Origin: Flavobacteriales bacterium UBA4466
GTDB taxonomy: Bacteria; Bacteroidota; Bacteroidia; Flavobacteriales_D; Crocinitomicaceae
Direction: 5' to 3'
DNA length: 64,000 nucleotides
NCBI GenBank assembly: GCA_905182335.1
Contig: CAJJBE010000002.1
Span: forward strand, 721,501 to 785,500
Shown here one piece after another: positions 10,662 to 19,622 of the stretch; position 1 is the first letter of the stretch, and every line of letters begins with the position of its first letter. Both the position numbers and the translations under genes were made by a program. The notes beneath the pieces are model-generated. The model saw only the letters and a program-made list of their open reading frames with translations, ran no database searches and was not told the origin of the DNA.

Positions 10662-11714
10662 ATGGCTGTTAACGCAGAAAAAAAACCAGCAAAAACTACT
10701 CGTAAGTCAGCTTCGACTAAATCATCGAAGTTTTCTAAAGAAACTTATGTAAAGTGGTATAAAGATATGTTATTGATTCGAAAGTTCGAAGAGAAAACAG
10801 GTCAGCTATATATTCAACAAAAATTTGGTGGGTTTTGTCATCTTTATATTGGTCAAGAAGCAATTGTTGCGGGAACGGCTAGTGCGTGCATAAAGGGAGA
10901 CAAGCATATGACTGCATATAGAGATCATGGACATCCAATTGCCTTAGGAACTGATCCACGTATTTTAATGGCTGAGCTTTACGGACGTTCAACAGGTTGT
11001 TCTAAGGGTAAGGGGGGGTCAATGCACTTCTTCGACAAAGAGGTTGGTTTCATGGGAGGTCATGGGATTGTTGGTGCTCAAATTGCAATGGGTGCAGGTG
11101 TAGGTTTTGCTGAAAAATACAATGAAACTGGTAATTTAGTTTGTGTCTCAATGGGAGATGGTGCAGTGCGCCAAGGAGCATTACATGAAACGTTCAATAT
11201 GGCAATGGTGTGGAAGCTTCCTGTGATTTTTATTATCGAGAATAATAATTATGCAATGGGTACTTCAGTTGAGAGAACAACGAATGTAACAGACTTATCT
11301 AAAATCGGTCATTCTTATGAAATGCCCTCAAAATCTGTAAATGGAATGTCTCCTGAGGCAGTTCATGAAGCGATTGAAGAGGCGGCTGATAGGGCACGGC
11401 GAGGGGATGGACCTACCTTATTAGATATTAGAACATATCGCTATAAAGGACATTCAATGTCAGACCCTCAGAAATACAGAACAAAAACTGAGGTTGCTGA
11501 GTGGATGGAACAAGATCCAATTGCACATTGTTATGAGGTTATAAAGGAAAATAAATGGTTGTCTAACAAAGAATTAGAAGATATATCTGATTGGGTCAAG
11601 AACGAAGTGAAAGAATCTATAGAGTTTGCAGAAAGCTCTCCTTACCCAGATGGAAAAGAACTATACGAGGATGTATACATGGATAAAGAATATCCATTTA
11701 TCGTTGAATATTAA
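10662..11714 (+). CDS. pdhA: Pyruvate dehydrogenase E1 component, alpha subunit
   Basis: Thiamine-diphosphate-dependent decarboxylase subunit of the pyruvate dehydrogenase complex. From the ATG at 10662 the product is 350 residues, beginning with a lysine/alanine-rich tail (MAVNAEKKPAKTT) before the E1-alpha fold. The TPP/Mg motif is 'SMGDGAVRQGALHETFNMA' followed by 'IENNNYAMGTS'; the phosphorylation-loop-like region is 'RYKGHSMSDPQKYRT'. An upstream in-frame ATG at 10581 would add 27 hydrophobic residues and is unlikely. pdhC follows 24 bp downstream; no E1-beta gene is in the window, so pdhB must lie elsewhere. Confidence 0.95.
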   Translation: MAVNAEKKPAKTTRKSASTKSSKFSKETYVKWYKDMLLIRKFEEKTGQLYIQQKFGGFCHLYIGQEAIVAGTASACIKGDKHMTAYRDHGHPIALGTDPRILMAELYGRSTGCSKGKGGSMHFFDKEVGFMGGHGIVGAQIAMGAGVGFAEKYNETGNLVCVSMGDGAVRQGALHETFNMAMVWKLPVIFIIENNNYAMGTSVERTTNVTDLSKIGHSYEMPSKSVNGMSPEAVHEAIEEAADRARRGDGPTLLDIRTYRYKGHSMSDPQKYRTKTEVAEWMEQDPIAHCYEVIKENKWLSNKELEDISDWVKNEVKESIEFAESSPYPDGKELYEDVYMDKEYPFIVEY

Positions 11715-11738
11715 GAATAACCCAAATTACAATAGAAG

Positions 11739-12989
11739 ATGGCGGAAATTATACGCATGCCTAAATTGAGCGACACCATGACTGAAGGGGTCGTTGCTGA
11801 ATGGATAAAGAATGTTGGAGACGAAGTCTTTGAAGGTGAATTGCTAGCTGAAATTGAAACAGATAAGGCTACTATGGAATTCGAATCGTATTATGATGGT
11901 ATATTATTGCATATTGGTGTTGAAAAAGGTGCTACTGCCCCAATCAATTCTATATTAGCTATTATTGGTAATAAAGGAGAAGATGTAGCTAAAATATTAG
12001 CAGAGGCTGAAAAGAATACACCTTCTGATAAAACAGAAGAAGTTGTACTAGTACCTAAAATTGACGTTCCAAAACCAAGTACTGCTAATACTGCAGTTGT
12101 CAAGCCGGCCCCTGTAGTATCTGTTTCAGACTCTAACGGAAGAGTTTTAGCTTCTCCACTTGCTAAAAGTATGGCAAATGAAAAAGGAATTGATTTAACA
12201 AATGTCATCGGTACAGGTGATGCTGGGCGAATTATCAAAAGAGATATCGACCATTACACTCCTTATGTTGGAGGTGGTGTGGCGAAATCTGGTTTTATAG
12301 GTGTAGAGTCTTTTCAAGATGAGCCTATTTCACAGATGCGTAAAACAATTGCTAAACGTTTATCCGAAAGTAAATTTACTGCGCCACATTTCTATCTTAC
12401 CTTAGATATTGATATGGATAACGCAATAGGAATACGTGAACAAATAAATATTCTTGAAACCGGAAAAGTTTCGTTTAACGATATGGTTATTAAGGCATGC
12501 GGACTTGCGTTAAGAGAACATCCAACTGTTAATAGCGCATGGTTAGGTGATGTAATCCGTAGAAATGAACATGTCCATATTGGTGTTGCTGTTGCTGTTG
12601 ATGAGGGATTATTAGTTCCTGTAGTTCGTTTTGCTGACGGAAAAGAGTTAACTGAAATAGGTGGAGAAGTAAGGTCTTATGCAAAAAAAGCAAAAGATAA
12701 AAAACTACAGACAAGCGATTGGGAGGGTAATACCTTTACTATATCAAACCTTGGAATGTTTGGAATTGAATCATTTACTGCAATCGTAAATCCACCTGAC
12801 AGCTGTATTATGGCTGTTGGGGGTATAAAACAAGTTCCTGTTGTGAAAAATGGAGAGATTGTACCAGGAAATATTATGAAAGTAACCCTTGCTTGCGATC
12901 ATCGTGTAGTTGATGGTGTTTCAGGGTCTCAATTCTTAAATACGTTCAAAAAGTATATGGAGAATCCCGTATCTCTGCTTGTGAAATAA
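11739..12989 (+). CDS. pdhC: Pyruvate dehydrogenase E2, dihydrolipoamide acetyltransferase
   Basis: Core acetyltransferase of the pyruvate dehydrogenase complex. The 416 residues contain one lipoyl domain with the lipoylated Lys in 'EIETDKATMEFES' (about residue 44), a Pro/Ala/Val-rich linker, a peripheral subunit-binding domain 'VLASPLAKSMANEKGID' and 'GTGDAGRIIKRDI', and the catalytic domain ending in 'DHRVVDGVSGSQFL' with the active-site His and Asp. It forms an operon with pdhA (24-bp gap) and is closed by a strong terminator. A related 2-oxo acid dehydrogenase E2 is possible, but linkage to pdhA favours pyruvate. Confidence 0.94.
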   Translation: MAEIIRMPKLSDTMTEGVVAEWIKNVGDEVFEGELLAEIETDKATMEFESYYDGILLHIGVEKGATAPINSILAIIGNKGEDVAKILAEAEKNTPSDKTEEVVLVPKIDVPKPSTANTAVVKPAPVVSVSDSNGRVLASPLAKSMANEKGIDLTNVIGTGDAGRIIKRDIDHYTPYVGGGVAKSGFIGVESFQDEPISQMRKTIAKRLSESKFTAPHFYLTLDIDMDNAIGIREQINILETGKVSFNDMVIKACGLALREHPTVNSAWLGDVIRRNEHVHIGVAVAVDEGLLVPVVRFADGKELTEIGGEVRSYAKKAKDKKLQTSDWEGNTFTISNLGMFGIESFTAIVNPPDSCIMAVGGIKQVPVVKNGEIVPGNIMKVTLACDHRVVDGVSGSQFLNTFKKYMENPVSLLVK

Positions 12990-13056
12990 ATTAGGTATAC
13001 AGATACTAAATGTAAGTAAAAATAGATTTCCCTTTTTTTATTGTTAAGCCCTTTGG

Positions 13057-13085
13057 AAGGAGTTACATATTTGTAACTCCTTTTT
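13057..13085 (+). terminator. Intrinsic terminator after pdhA-pdhC
   Basis: Perfect 11-bp arms aaggagttaca (13057-13067) and tgtaactcctt (13072-13082) with a 4-nt loop, ending in TTTTT. Confidence 0.85.
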
Positions 13086-13111
13086 GTTTTAAATAATAAT
13101 AATGCGCTACA

Positions 13112-13609
13112 TTATTGTTCAGACATTTTAGTCAATTGATTTTGTATTTTATCTATTGTGCCTGAGTCAAAGCCCTCTAAACGCGAAACAATTTCACCTG
13201 TTTCGTTAAGTATTAGTGTTAGTGGAACATTTTTCCCTTTCAATGCTATCATTGATTTTGCACTTGTATCAAGATAACAGTCAAACGTCCAGCTGTTAGA
13301 ATTTACAAAAGAGATAACTTTTGTCTTTTTTTTAGAATTATCTAACGCAATAGAAATGATCTGTGCTTCATAGCTCTTGTTCCAAATAGATTTTTTTAAC
13401 TCTAGTGCATTTAGTTCTTGTATAGCCTGTCTGCTAGCAGTTGACCAAAGAACGACAACCTTGGGGTGGCTTGTTTGTTTAAAATAGCTTGAGCTTATGA
13501 CGCGATCTTTTGTCGTTTCTAGTTGAAGGTCGGGAAAAACACTCTCAGACTGCCCAAAAACCGTAGAAAAAATAATTAAAAATAGAGCAGAATAAAATAT
13601 GCGAGTCAT
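13112..13609 (-). CDS. Exported thioredoxin-fold protein lacking the CXXC motif
   Basis: 165 residues with a signal peptide ending near 'STVFGQ'. The body follows a TlpA/AhpC-type thioredoxin fold: 'VFPDLQLETTKDRVIS', the strand 'VVVLWSTASRQAIQELNAL' where the redox motif would normally be WCxxC, then 'VPLTLILNETGEIVSRLEG' with the cis-Pro. Both active-site cysteines are replaced (W-S-T-A-S), so it cannot be a classical disulfide oxidoreductase; a chaperone-like or scaffold role is possible. Monocistronic, in the gap between pdhC and the stress protein. Confidence 0.7.
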   Translation of the reverse strand: MTRIFYSALFLIIFSTVFGQSESVFPDLQLETTKDRVISSSYFKQTSHPKVVVLWSTASRQAIQELNALELKKSIWNKSYEAQIISIALDNSKKKTKVISFVNSNSWTFDCYLDTSAKSMIALKGKNVPLTLILNETGEIVSRLEGFDSGTIDKIQNQLTKMSEQ

Positions 13610-13729
13610 AGTTTTTTTGTTAGAATGGTAAGTTACGGATTTTCAGTTGTTATAAGCTACATGAAGCAAATGTTTGGGCTGGAGGGCTTTTTTCGAACCG
13701 AATTAAATTTTTAGTATTTATTCTTATTC

Positions 13730-14560
13730 TCAATAACCTGATGCCGCACTTGCACCACTAGGGTTTGTTAAGCCTTCAGCATTGATAGTTAATAATGGAA
13801 TGTTTAGCTTGTTCTCAATCATTGCTTGAATGAATGAGTTGGGATTTGTAATGAGACCTTCTTTATAGTAACCAGCAGCCATTAAGTCAGCATCAATTTT
13901 AGCAGCGTATTCCATTAATTTTTTTTCGAATTTCACTCCTTTATCGAAAGTTACAATATTGTAACTTACGTCTTTATCATCTAAGAATTTCTGAACAATT
14001 TTCTGATTTTTTTTCGTTCCGTTCTCTAAAAACTCATCACTATCATGATATCCAACTAAGTGAATAGTTGCTTTGAATTTCTTTGCTATGATTGAAGCAA
14101 AATTGGCAATTTGAATACTTTTCTTTTCAAAAGAGAAAGGCATTACAATTACCTTCATTTTATCTACCGATTTCTTTCCTTGCGTAATTAAAAATGGCTG
14201 ATCTGAATAAGAGATCATTTTAACAGCGTGAGAACCAAAAACCTTTTGAAATCCTTTCGCTCCATGAGTTCCCATTACGATTAATGAAGCATCTAACAAA
14301 TCTCCAGCTTTAGAAATGTCTTCGTAAACATCTCCAATAATTGCTTTTCCAACAGTTAGTTCTCTATCTGAATCAGATAAAGTTGCTAAATACTCTTTAA
14401 GTTTGAATTTCGCTTCTAATCGCTCATGTTGGTTTTTTACCACATGAAGTAAAAGCACACTTCCTTTGTTTGCAATAGCTAAGTCTAACCCAATACGTAC
14501 GGCACTTTCAGTCACAGGCGTAAAGTCAAAAGGGATAAGGTAGAGAGGATTTTGGTTCAT
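13730..14560 (-). CDS. Universal stress protein, tandem UspA domains
   Basis: Cytoplasmic two-domain Usp of 276 residues from the ATG at 14560 (MNQNPLYLIPFDF); an upstream TTG at 14590 would add a Lys-rich stretch that looks untranslated. Domain 1 (about 1-140) begins 'YLIPFDFTPVTESAVRIGL' and carries the nucleotide-binding loop 'VMGTHGAKGFQKVFGSHA'. Domain 2 (about 145-265) lacks that glycine loop ('AAGYYKEGLITNPNSF'), so only one half is likely to bind ATP. TAATTTTG at 14588-14595 on the minus strand could be the -7 box, giving a leader of about 20 nt. Confidence 0.85.
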   Translation of the reverse strand: MNQNPLYLIPFDFTPVTESAVRIGLDLAIANKGSVLLLHVVKNQHERLEAKFKLKEYLATLSDSDRELTVGKAIIGDVYEDISKAGDLLDASLIVMGTHGAKGFQKVFGSHAVKMISYSDQPFLITQGKKSVDKMKVIVMPFSFEKKSIQIANFASIIAKKFKATIHLVGYHDSDEFLENGTKKNQKIVQKFLDDKDVSYNIVTFDKGVKFEKKLMEYAAKIDADLMAAGYYKEGLITNPNSFIQAMIENKLNIPLLTINAEGLTNPSGASAASGY

Positions 14561-14613
14561 AGTTTCGTTCTTTTTTTTTCTATAAAACAAAATTAATCAA
14601 ATTCTTGGGTTTT

Positions 14614-16182
14614 CTAATTTGTTTTTTCAAATAGAAGTTTAGTTTTTGGGTCTAATAGGAATGATTCTATATGGAAATCAGCTGTAATCTCAATCACATG
14701 TTGTTTTTTTGAGATGTTAGCTAACATGTTCTTTGATTTTCCATGCTTGCCCTTTAGCTCAACTTCTAGAGGGAAGTTAAATAATTGATCTTGTTTTTGT
14801 TCTATGGCTAAGAATTGTTTTTCTGCACCTTGATATAGCTTTGAGCTCAGCAGTGGATGCCCAGTTTTTTCTATCCATTGATGGAAGAATTGACTTAAAT
14901 CTAGATCTGTTTGGTCTTGCATTATTCGCATTAAATCACTAGTTGTAGCGTTCTTATATTTGAATGCTTGATAATATGCTCTGACCCCTTTCCAAAAAGT
15001 ATCCTCTCCAATTTTATTGCGTAGCATATGTAAAGTCCATGCACCTCGTTGATAGGCATTTGGATTTAACATATTTAATGGGTTTGTAGAAACGGTATCT
15101 TTTAATGGTAATTGTACCATTTTATGGAAGCGAATAACGCGATTTCGATCCTTGATCAATTGTTCGTTCATTTTACCTCGTCCATATTTGTGTTCTATAT
15201 GTAAGTTTGTGAAGTAGGTAGCGAATCCTTCACTTAGCCATAAATGAGGCCAGTCAGCTTCTGAAGCCGAATTCCCAAACCATTGATGGGCAATTTCATG
15301 TGCGATTAAATTCTCCATTGATCCTTCCCCAGTAACAGCATTTTCATCGTAAAAAATACAACCAGCATTTTCCATGCCTCCATAGCGTGTCGTTGATTGA
15401 ACATTGTATAATTTTTCAAATGGGTAAGGTGCAATGTATGTTTCGAAAAATTGAAGCGGGTCAGCTGCTGCGGACATATCTTTGAATCCAGAAATATCAT
15501 TTTGAGAAAACACAAAATTGATATGTTCCATATTTTCTGGGTGTGACAGTGTGTCTGTTGAAAAAGCGGCTAAACCAAAAACCATTACTTTCGTCGGTAG
15601 TTCGAATTTAGATGAATATGCGGTTACTACTTCTTTGCTGTTTAATCTAGTTTCGGATTTCTTTTCTCCGTTAGATACGCAAGTGTAATGATTTGGATGT
15701 GCTATGGTAAAACTTACTGTAGCTTTTTCTGAAGGGTGATCAATACAAGGAAACCAATGACTTGCTCTATTAGGCCAATTGTCTCCAAAAAATGTCCTGT
15801 CTCCAAATTTGTTATTGCTAATGATAAGGCCATCTTGAGGAACTCCAGCGTAATCTATCTTTATAGCACTTATTGCTCCGTATAGTGGTCTCTCAATATC
15901 AATAATTAAATGATAGGTGTCTTGCTGGAAATTAACTTGTTTACCGTCTTGAATGACTTGAGATACAACCATTCCTTTTTCAGTACTATCTTTTTTAATA
16001 AAATCTAGCGAAATAGGATCAACGGAAAGGGTTAAAAACTTTATTGATAATGTATTTGATCCGAATATCAGGTCAGTTGAGTCATTTACCTGAATAGAGA
16101 TGTCATAATTAAGAATATCAAATGAATTATTTTTCTGTGCAGATAGAAGCCCAGGGAATAGCATCAGAAGTAAAAGTTTCAT
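14614..16182 (-). CDS. Secreted M1 family metallo-aminopeptidase
   Basis: Zinc aminopeptidase of the gluzincin clan, 522 residues, with a signal peptide (first ~15 residues, ending 'GLLSAQ'). The exopeptidase motif 'GGMENAG' and the zinc site 'HEIAHQWFGN' plus the downstream 'LSEGFATYF' glutamate are all present. The N-terminal beta-sandwich typical of M1 precedes them. The C-terminal ARM-repeat region of long PepN-like enzymes is missing, as in short Bacteroidota M1 peptidases. Likely periplasmic or surface peptide degradation. It is upstream of and on the same strand as the stress protein gene (about 50 bp apart). Confidence 0.88.
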   Translation of the reverse strand: MKLLLLMLFPGLLSAQKNNSFDILNYDISIQVNDSTDLIFGSNTLSIKFLTLSVDPISLDFIKKDSTEKGMVVSQVIQDGKQVNFQQDTYHLIIDIERPLYGAISAIKIDYAGVPQDGLIISNNKFGDRTFFGDNWPNRASHWFPCIDHPSEKATVSFTIAHPNHYTCVSNGEKKSETRLNSKEVVTAYSSKFELPTKVMVFGLAAFSTDTLSHPENMEHINFVFSQNDISGFKDMSAAADPLQFFETYIAPYPFEKLYNVQSTTRYGGMENAGCIFYDENAVTGEGSMENLIAHEIAHQWFGNSASEADWPHLWLSEGFATYFTNLHIEHKYGRGKMNEQLIKDRNRVIRFHKMVQLPLKDTVSTNPLNMLNPNAYQRGAWTLHMLRNKIGEDTFWKGVRAYYQAFKYKNATTSDLMRIMQDQTDLDLSQFFHQWIEKTGHPLLSSKLYQGAEKQFLAIEQKQDQLFNFPLEVELKGKHGKSKNMLANISKKQHVIEITADFHIESFLLDPKTKLLFEKTN

Positions 16183-16298
16183 GTTTTATATTTAGTGCGC
16201 TGAAATAAAAATTATGTATTCTGATTAAGATACAATTATTTAGGTTCAAATGTAAAGTCAGTTTTATAATCAATGATTTTTTAACTAAATGATTTGAT

Positions 16299-16306
16299 TA
16301 TTTTTG
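16299..16306 (+). promoter_or_regulatory. -7 box upstream of the SF1 helicase gene
   Basis: TATTTTTG matches TAnnTTTG, 5 bp before the ATG at 16312. If translation starts instead at the next ATG (16324) the leader would be about 12 nt. Confidence 0.35.
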
Positions 16307-16311
16307 AAGAA

Positions 16312-18156
16312 ATGCACTTTTTTATGCCTGAATTACATTTTCATCAACTTCAACTATTAAAGTGCATATCTGTTGAAATGACAGAAGAGGAAGAGCGCTA
16401 TAATATTTCTGAAGATTCAGGGTTGAAGCAAATGCGTGCTTCGGGACTCTTGTTGCACCCTATAAATGTGATTCGTAAGACATTTGGCTACGCCGATTAC
16501 CCAGAGATTTCATTTCATTTGCCATTTGAGTGTGATACTTCAAGCTTTAAAGACAATTGTGCGATAGAATGTTTTACCGAAGGAGAAGAACTAGTTAAAG
16601 GAGTTTTACTTCGTATTAATGGAAGGCAAGGAAAAATGCGACTTTTTTCACCTGATTTTCCAGACTGGATTGAGGATAAAGGTGTTGGTGTTAAATTAGC
16701 TCCCAATCATTTCACGAGTAAAACAATGGAAGATGGTGTGAAGCGAATTTCTCAATTCCCTGCGGTTAGGCAGTTGTTTGAAAACATACATGGTACAAAA
16801 TCTTTTGGGCAGAGGTTTAAGTTTAATACATCTATTTATGCTAAAAACAATCAACTTAATGAAAGTCAGTTAAAAGCTGTTCAAGCAGTCGTAGAGAATG
16901 ACGATTTAGTTATTGTTCATGGTCCTCCAGGAACTGGTAAAACAACAACAATTATAGAATCAATTGTTCAATTGGTTAAATTAGGTAAGCGTGTTTTAGT
17001 TTCGGCACCTAGCAATACCGCTGTTGATAATGTTGCAAAAGGATTATTGAATAATGAGATCACTATTTTGCGCGTAGGGAATACAGTAAAAGTAGACGAT
17101 GATATCTTTCCATTCACACCTGAAGGAAAGATATTGGCATCAAAAGATTCAAAAGACATTAAGAAACTTAAAATTCGGTCAGAAGAGTTACGGAAGATGT
17201 CGTATCAGTATAAACGTAAGTTTGGAAAAGCTGAACGCGACCAGCGAAGATTATTAATGAATGAAGTAAAGCGTATTCGAAAGGAAATTCGAGATATACG
17301 AAATTACTTTGATGAGAAACTATTCAATACATCAGACGTTGTCTTGGGAACGCCCATTGGATTAAACAATTTTCTATCTGATGGGACCATTTTTGATGCA
17401 CTTATTATTGATGAAGCAGGGCAAGCAATCGAACCTTTGGCTTGGATGCTTTTTTTATATGCGAAATCTTGGGTGTTGGCTGGAGACCCTTTTCAATTGC
17501 CTCCAATGGTACTTTCTGATAAAGCAAAAAAAATGGATTTTAATAAGTCCATTTTAGAGCATTCTTTTAATAATTGTGAGAACGTCTTTTTCTTGGATAC
17601 TCAATACAGAATGCGTCAATCAATTTCTGATTTTTCTAGTAAATACTTTTACGAAGGAAAATTAAAAACTCCGGAAGCACAAGCTGACATTTCAAATCAT
17701 ATTATATTTTATGATACGGCGGGAACTGGTTTTGAAGAGATGAGAGGGAGTGATGGATTGGGTTTTATTAATTTAGGAGAGCTTGATTTAATTGAGAAAA
17801 TAATAGAATCAGAAGCGTTTAATTTAAAAGAACTTGCAATCATCTCTCCTTATTCGGGACAAGTACAATTGGCAAAAGAAAAATTGGACAAACAAATTCG
17901 TGTCAGTACGATTGATAGTTTCCAAGGGCAAGAAAGCCTAACCATTATTCTATCCTTGGTACGTTCTAATTCTGATGCAATTATAGGGTTCTTAAACGAT
18001 TATCGACGAATGAATGTGGCACTCACACGCGCTAAAGAAAAACTGATCATAATTGGCGATAGTTCAACAATCGGAAACGATAATTTCTATGCTCAATTTC
18101 TTGAGTACATGGAAGGTGTTAATGGGTATAGAAGTGCATGGGAATTAATCTCTTAG
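16312..18156 (+). CDS. SF1B helicase of the UPF1/IGHMBP2/Dna2-like group
   Basis: ATP-dependent nucleic-acid helicase, about 614 residues. An OB/beta-barrel N-terminal part (about 1-190) is followed by the helicase core: motif I 'VIVHGPPGTGKTTTIIES', Ia 'VLVSAPSNTAVDNVAKGL', II 'IDEAGQAIEP', III 'LAGDPFQLPP', IV 'FLDTQYRMRQ', V 'STIDSFQGQES' and VI 'NVALTRAKEKLIIIG'. The layout matches the bacterial 'IGHMBP2 family helicase' annotated in many Bacteroidota; whether it acts on DNA or RNA is unknown. Start ATG at 16312 or 16324. Confidence 0.87.
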   Translation: MHFFMPELHFHQLQLLKCISVEMTEEEERYNISEDSGLKQMRASGLLLHPINVIRKTFGYADYPEISFHLPFECDTSSFKDNCAIECFTEGEELVKGVLLRINGRQGKMRLFSPDFPDWIEDKGVGVKLAPNHFTSKTMEDGVKRISQFPAVRQLFENIHGTKSFGQRFKFNTSIYAKNNQLNESQLKAVQAVVENDDLVIVHGPPGTGKTTTIIESIVQLVKLGKRVLVSAPSNTAVDNVAKGLLNNEITILRVGNTVKVDDDIFPFTPEGKILASKDSKDIKKLKIRSEELRKMSYQYKRKFGKAERDQRRLLMNEVKRIRKEIRDIRNYFDEKLFNTSDVVLGTPIGLNNFLSDGTIFDALIIDEAGQAIEPLAWMLFLYAKSWVLAGDPFQLPPMVLSDKAKKMDFNKSILEHSFNNCENVFFLDTQYRMRQSISDFSSKYFYEGKLKTPEAQADISNHIIFYDTAGTGFEEMRGSDGLGFINLGELDLIEKIIESEAFNLKELAIISPYSGQVQLAKEKLDKQIRVSTIDSFQGQESLTIILSLVRSNSDAIIGFLNDYRRMNVALTRAKEKLIIIGDSSTIGNDNFYAQFLEYMEGVNGYRSAWELIS

Positions 18157-18474
18157 TGATTTAATGCCGTGAATTTACCGTAAGGCACAACAGTAGCCTG
18201 TAATCTAAATTCCACTAATAAAATGATTGCTTTGAATAAAAATGAGAAATTAAAAATAGTGCAATTATCGTTGGTTTTAGATTATATTAAGTAAATTTCA
18301 CTTCGAGCTTATATGGGAGAGAATACTAATTGGTAATTCCACGGGAAATAGCTATGTCTCCAATATTTGTTAAGTTTTATCAAATCTATTGTCTATAGAG
18401 ATTCATCGTAGCAAAGTATATTCAATAATTAGTTAGCTTAGTCTGTATTATTCTTATTAATGCAAATACAGTGA
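18157..18474 (+). other. Intergenic region, 318 bp
   Basis: No open frame of note, no RNA gene and no convincing hairpin. It separates the helicase gene from the VWA/AAA operon and presumably holds that operon's promoter, though I see no clear TAnnTTTG near the start. Confidence 0.4.
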
Positions 18475-19617
18475 ATGAAAGGAATAGATTTTGAATTTGG
18501 AAAGGGTTTTACATTTAGTAAGTATGTCCCTAAAGATATAGCTCACTTTGATCGTGTTTTCGATGTATTCAAGGATTTACTTACTCATACTTCGGGTGAT
18601 ATTGAGGAAGCATTTGAATGGCTAGAAACCTTAGATAATGAATATGATATATTCAACGAAGAGTATACCTTGCAAGATTTTGAAGATCATTTAAAGAAGC
18701 GTGGCTATATTAAAGAGGAAATTGATAATGAAGAAGGTGATTCTGGAAAAATATCTAAAAAAAAACTACTCACAGGAAAATTAGAGTCAGCACTTCGCAC
18801 GTATGCCTTAGATCAAATATTTGGAAAGCTTAAAAAGAGTGGTATTGGAAATCACAGAACTACAAAAATTGGATTAGGAGATGAACGCGACGGGGAACAA
18901 CGTTCGTACCAGTACGGTGATGATTTGGCACTTATTAATATGACGGAAAGCCTTAAGAATGCTCAAATAAATAATGGTATTTCTGATTTGAGACTTACTG
19001 AAAATGATTTGATCGTTGAAGAGACGAAGCATAAATCACAGATGAGCACAGTATTAATGATTGATATCAGTCATTCAATGATTCTTTATGGCGAAGATCG
19101 AATAACACCAGCGAAGAAGGTCGCAATGGCGTTGGTCGAGCTAATTAATCAGAAATACCCGAAAGACACAATTGACATTATTGTTTTTGGAAATGAAGCC
19201 TGGCCAATTAAAATTAAGGATTTACCTTATTTGAAAGTAGGGCCTTACCACACTAATACTGTTGCTGGCCTAGATTTAGCAATGGATATTCTCAGAAGAA
19301 AGAGGAATACCAATAAGCAAATTTTCATGATTACAGACGGAAAGCCAAGCTGCGTTCAGCTTCCTAATGGTGAGTTCTATAAGAACAGCAATGGACTAGA
19401 TGATATGATTGTTGGAAAATGCCTTAACAAAGCTACCCAAGCTAGGAAATTAAAAATCCCAATTACAACATTCATGATTGCTCAAGATCCATATTTGAGA
19501 CATTTTGTTGAAATTTTTACAGCACAAAATAAAGGGAAAGCCTTTTTGACGGGTTTATCAGGCTTAGGACAGATGATTTTTGAAGATTACGAAAAAAATA
19601 GAATTAAAAGAATTTAG
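18475..19617 (+). CDS. VWA-domain protein partnered with a MoxR/ChlI-like ATPase
   Basis: 380 residues. An acidic, helical N-terminal half (about 1-185) precedes a von Willebrand A domain with a MIDAS-type metal site 'VLMIDISHSMILYG' (DxSxS), a Thr-containing loop 'HTNTVAGLDLAMD' and 'FMITDGKPS'. Such proteins act with the AAA+ ATPase encoded next (5-bp gap), the arrangement of MoxR-VWA and Mg-chelatase D/I pairs, which remodel or load cofactors into target proteins; the target here is unknown. There are no membrane segments, so it is probably cytoplasmic. Confidence 0.82.
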   Translation: MKGIDFEFGKGFTFSKYVPKDIAHFDRVFDVFKDLLTHTSGDIEEAFEWLETLDNEYDIFNEEYTLQDFEDHLKKRGYIKEEIDNEEGDSGKISKKKLLTGKLESALRTYALDQIFGKLKKSGIGNHRTTKIGLGDERDGEQRSYQYGDDLALINMTESLKNAQINNGISDLRLTENDLIVEETKHKSQMSTVLMIDISHSMILYGEDRITPAKKVAMALVELINQKYPKDTIDIIVFGNEAWPIKIKDLPYLKVGPYHTNTVAGLDLAMDILRRKRNTNKQIFMITDGKPSCVQLPNGEFYKNSNGLDDMIVGKCLNKATQARKLKIPITTFMIAQDPYLRHFVEIFTAQNKGKAFLTGLSGLGQMIFEDYEKNRIKRI

Positions 19618-19622
19618 TTAAT

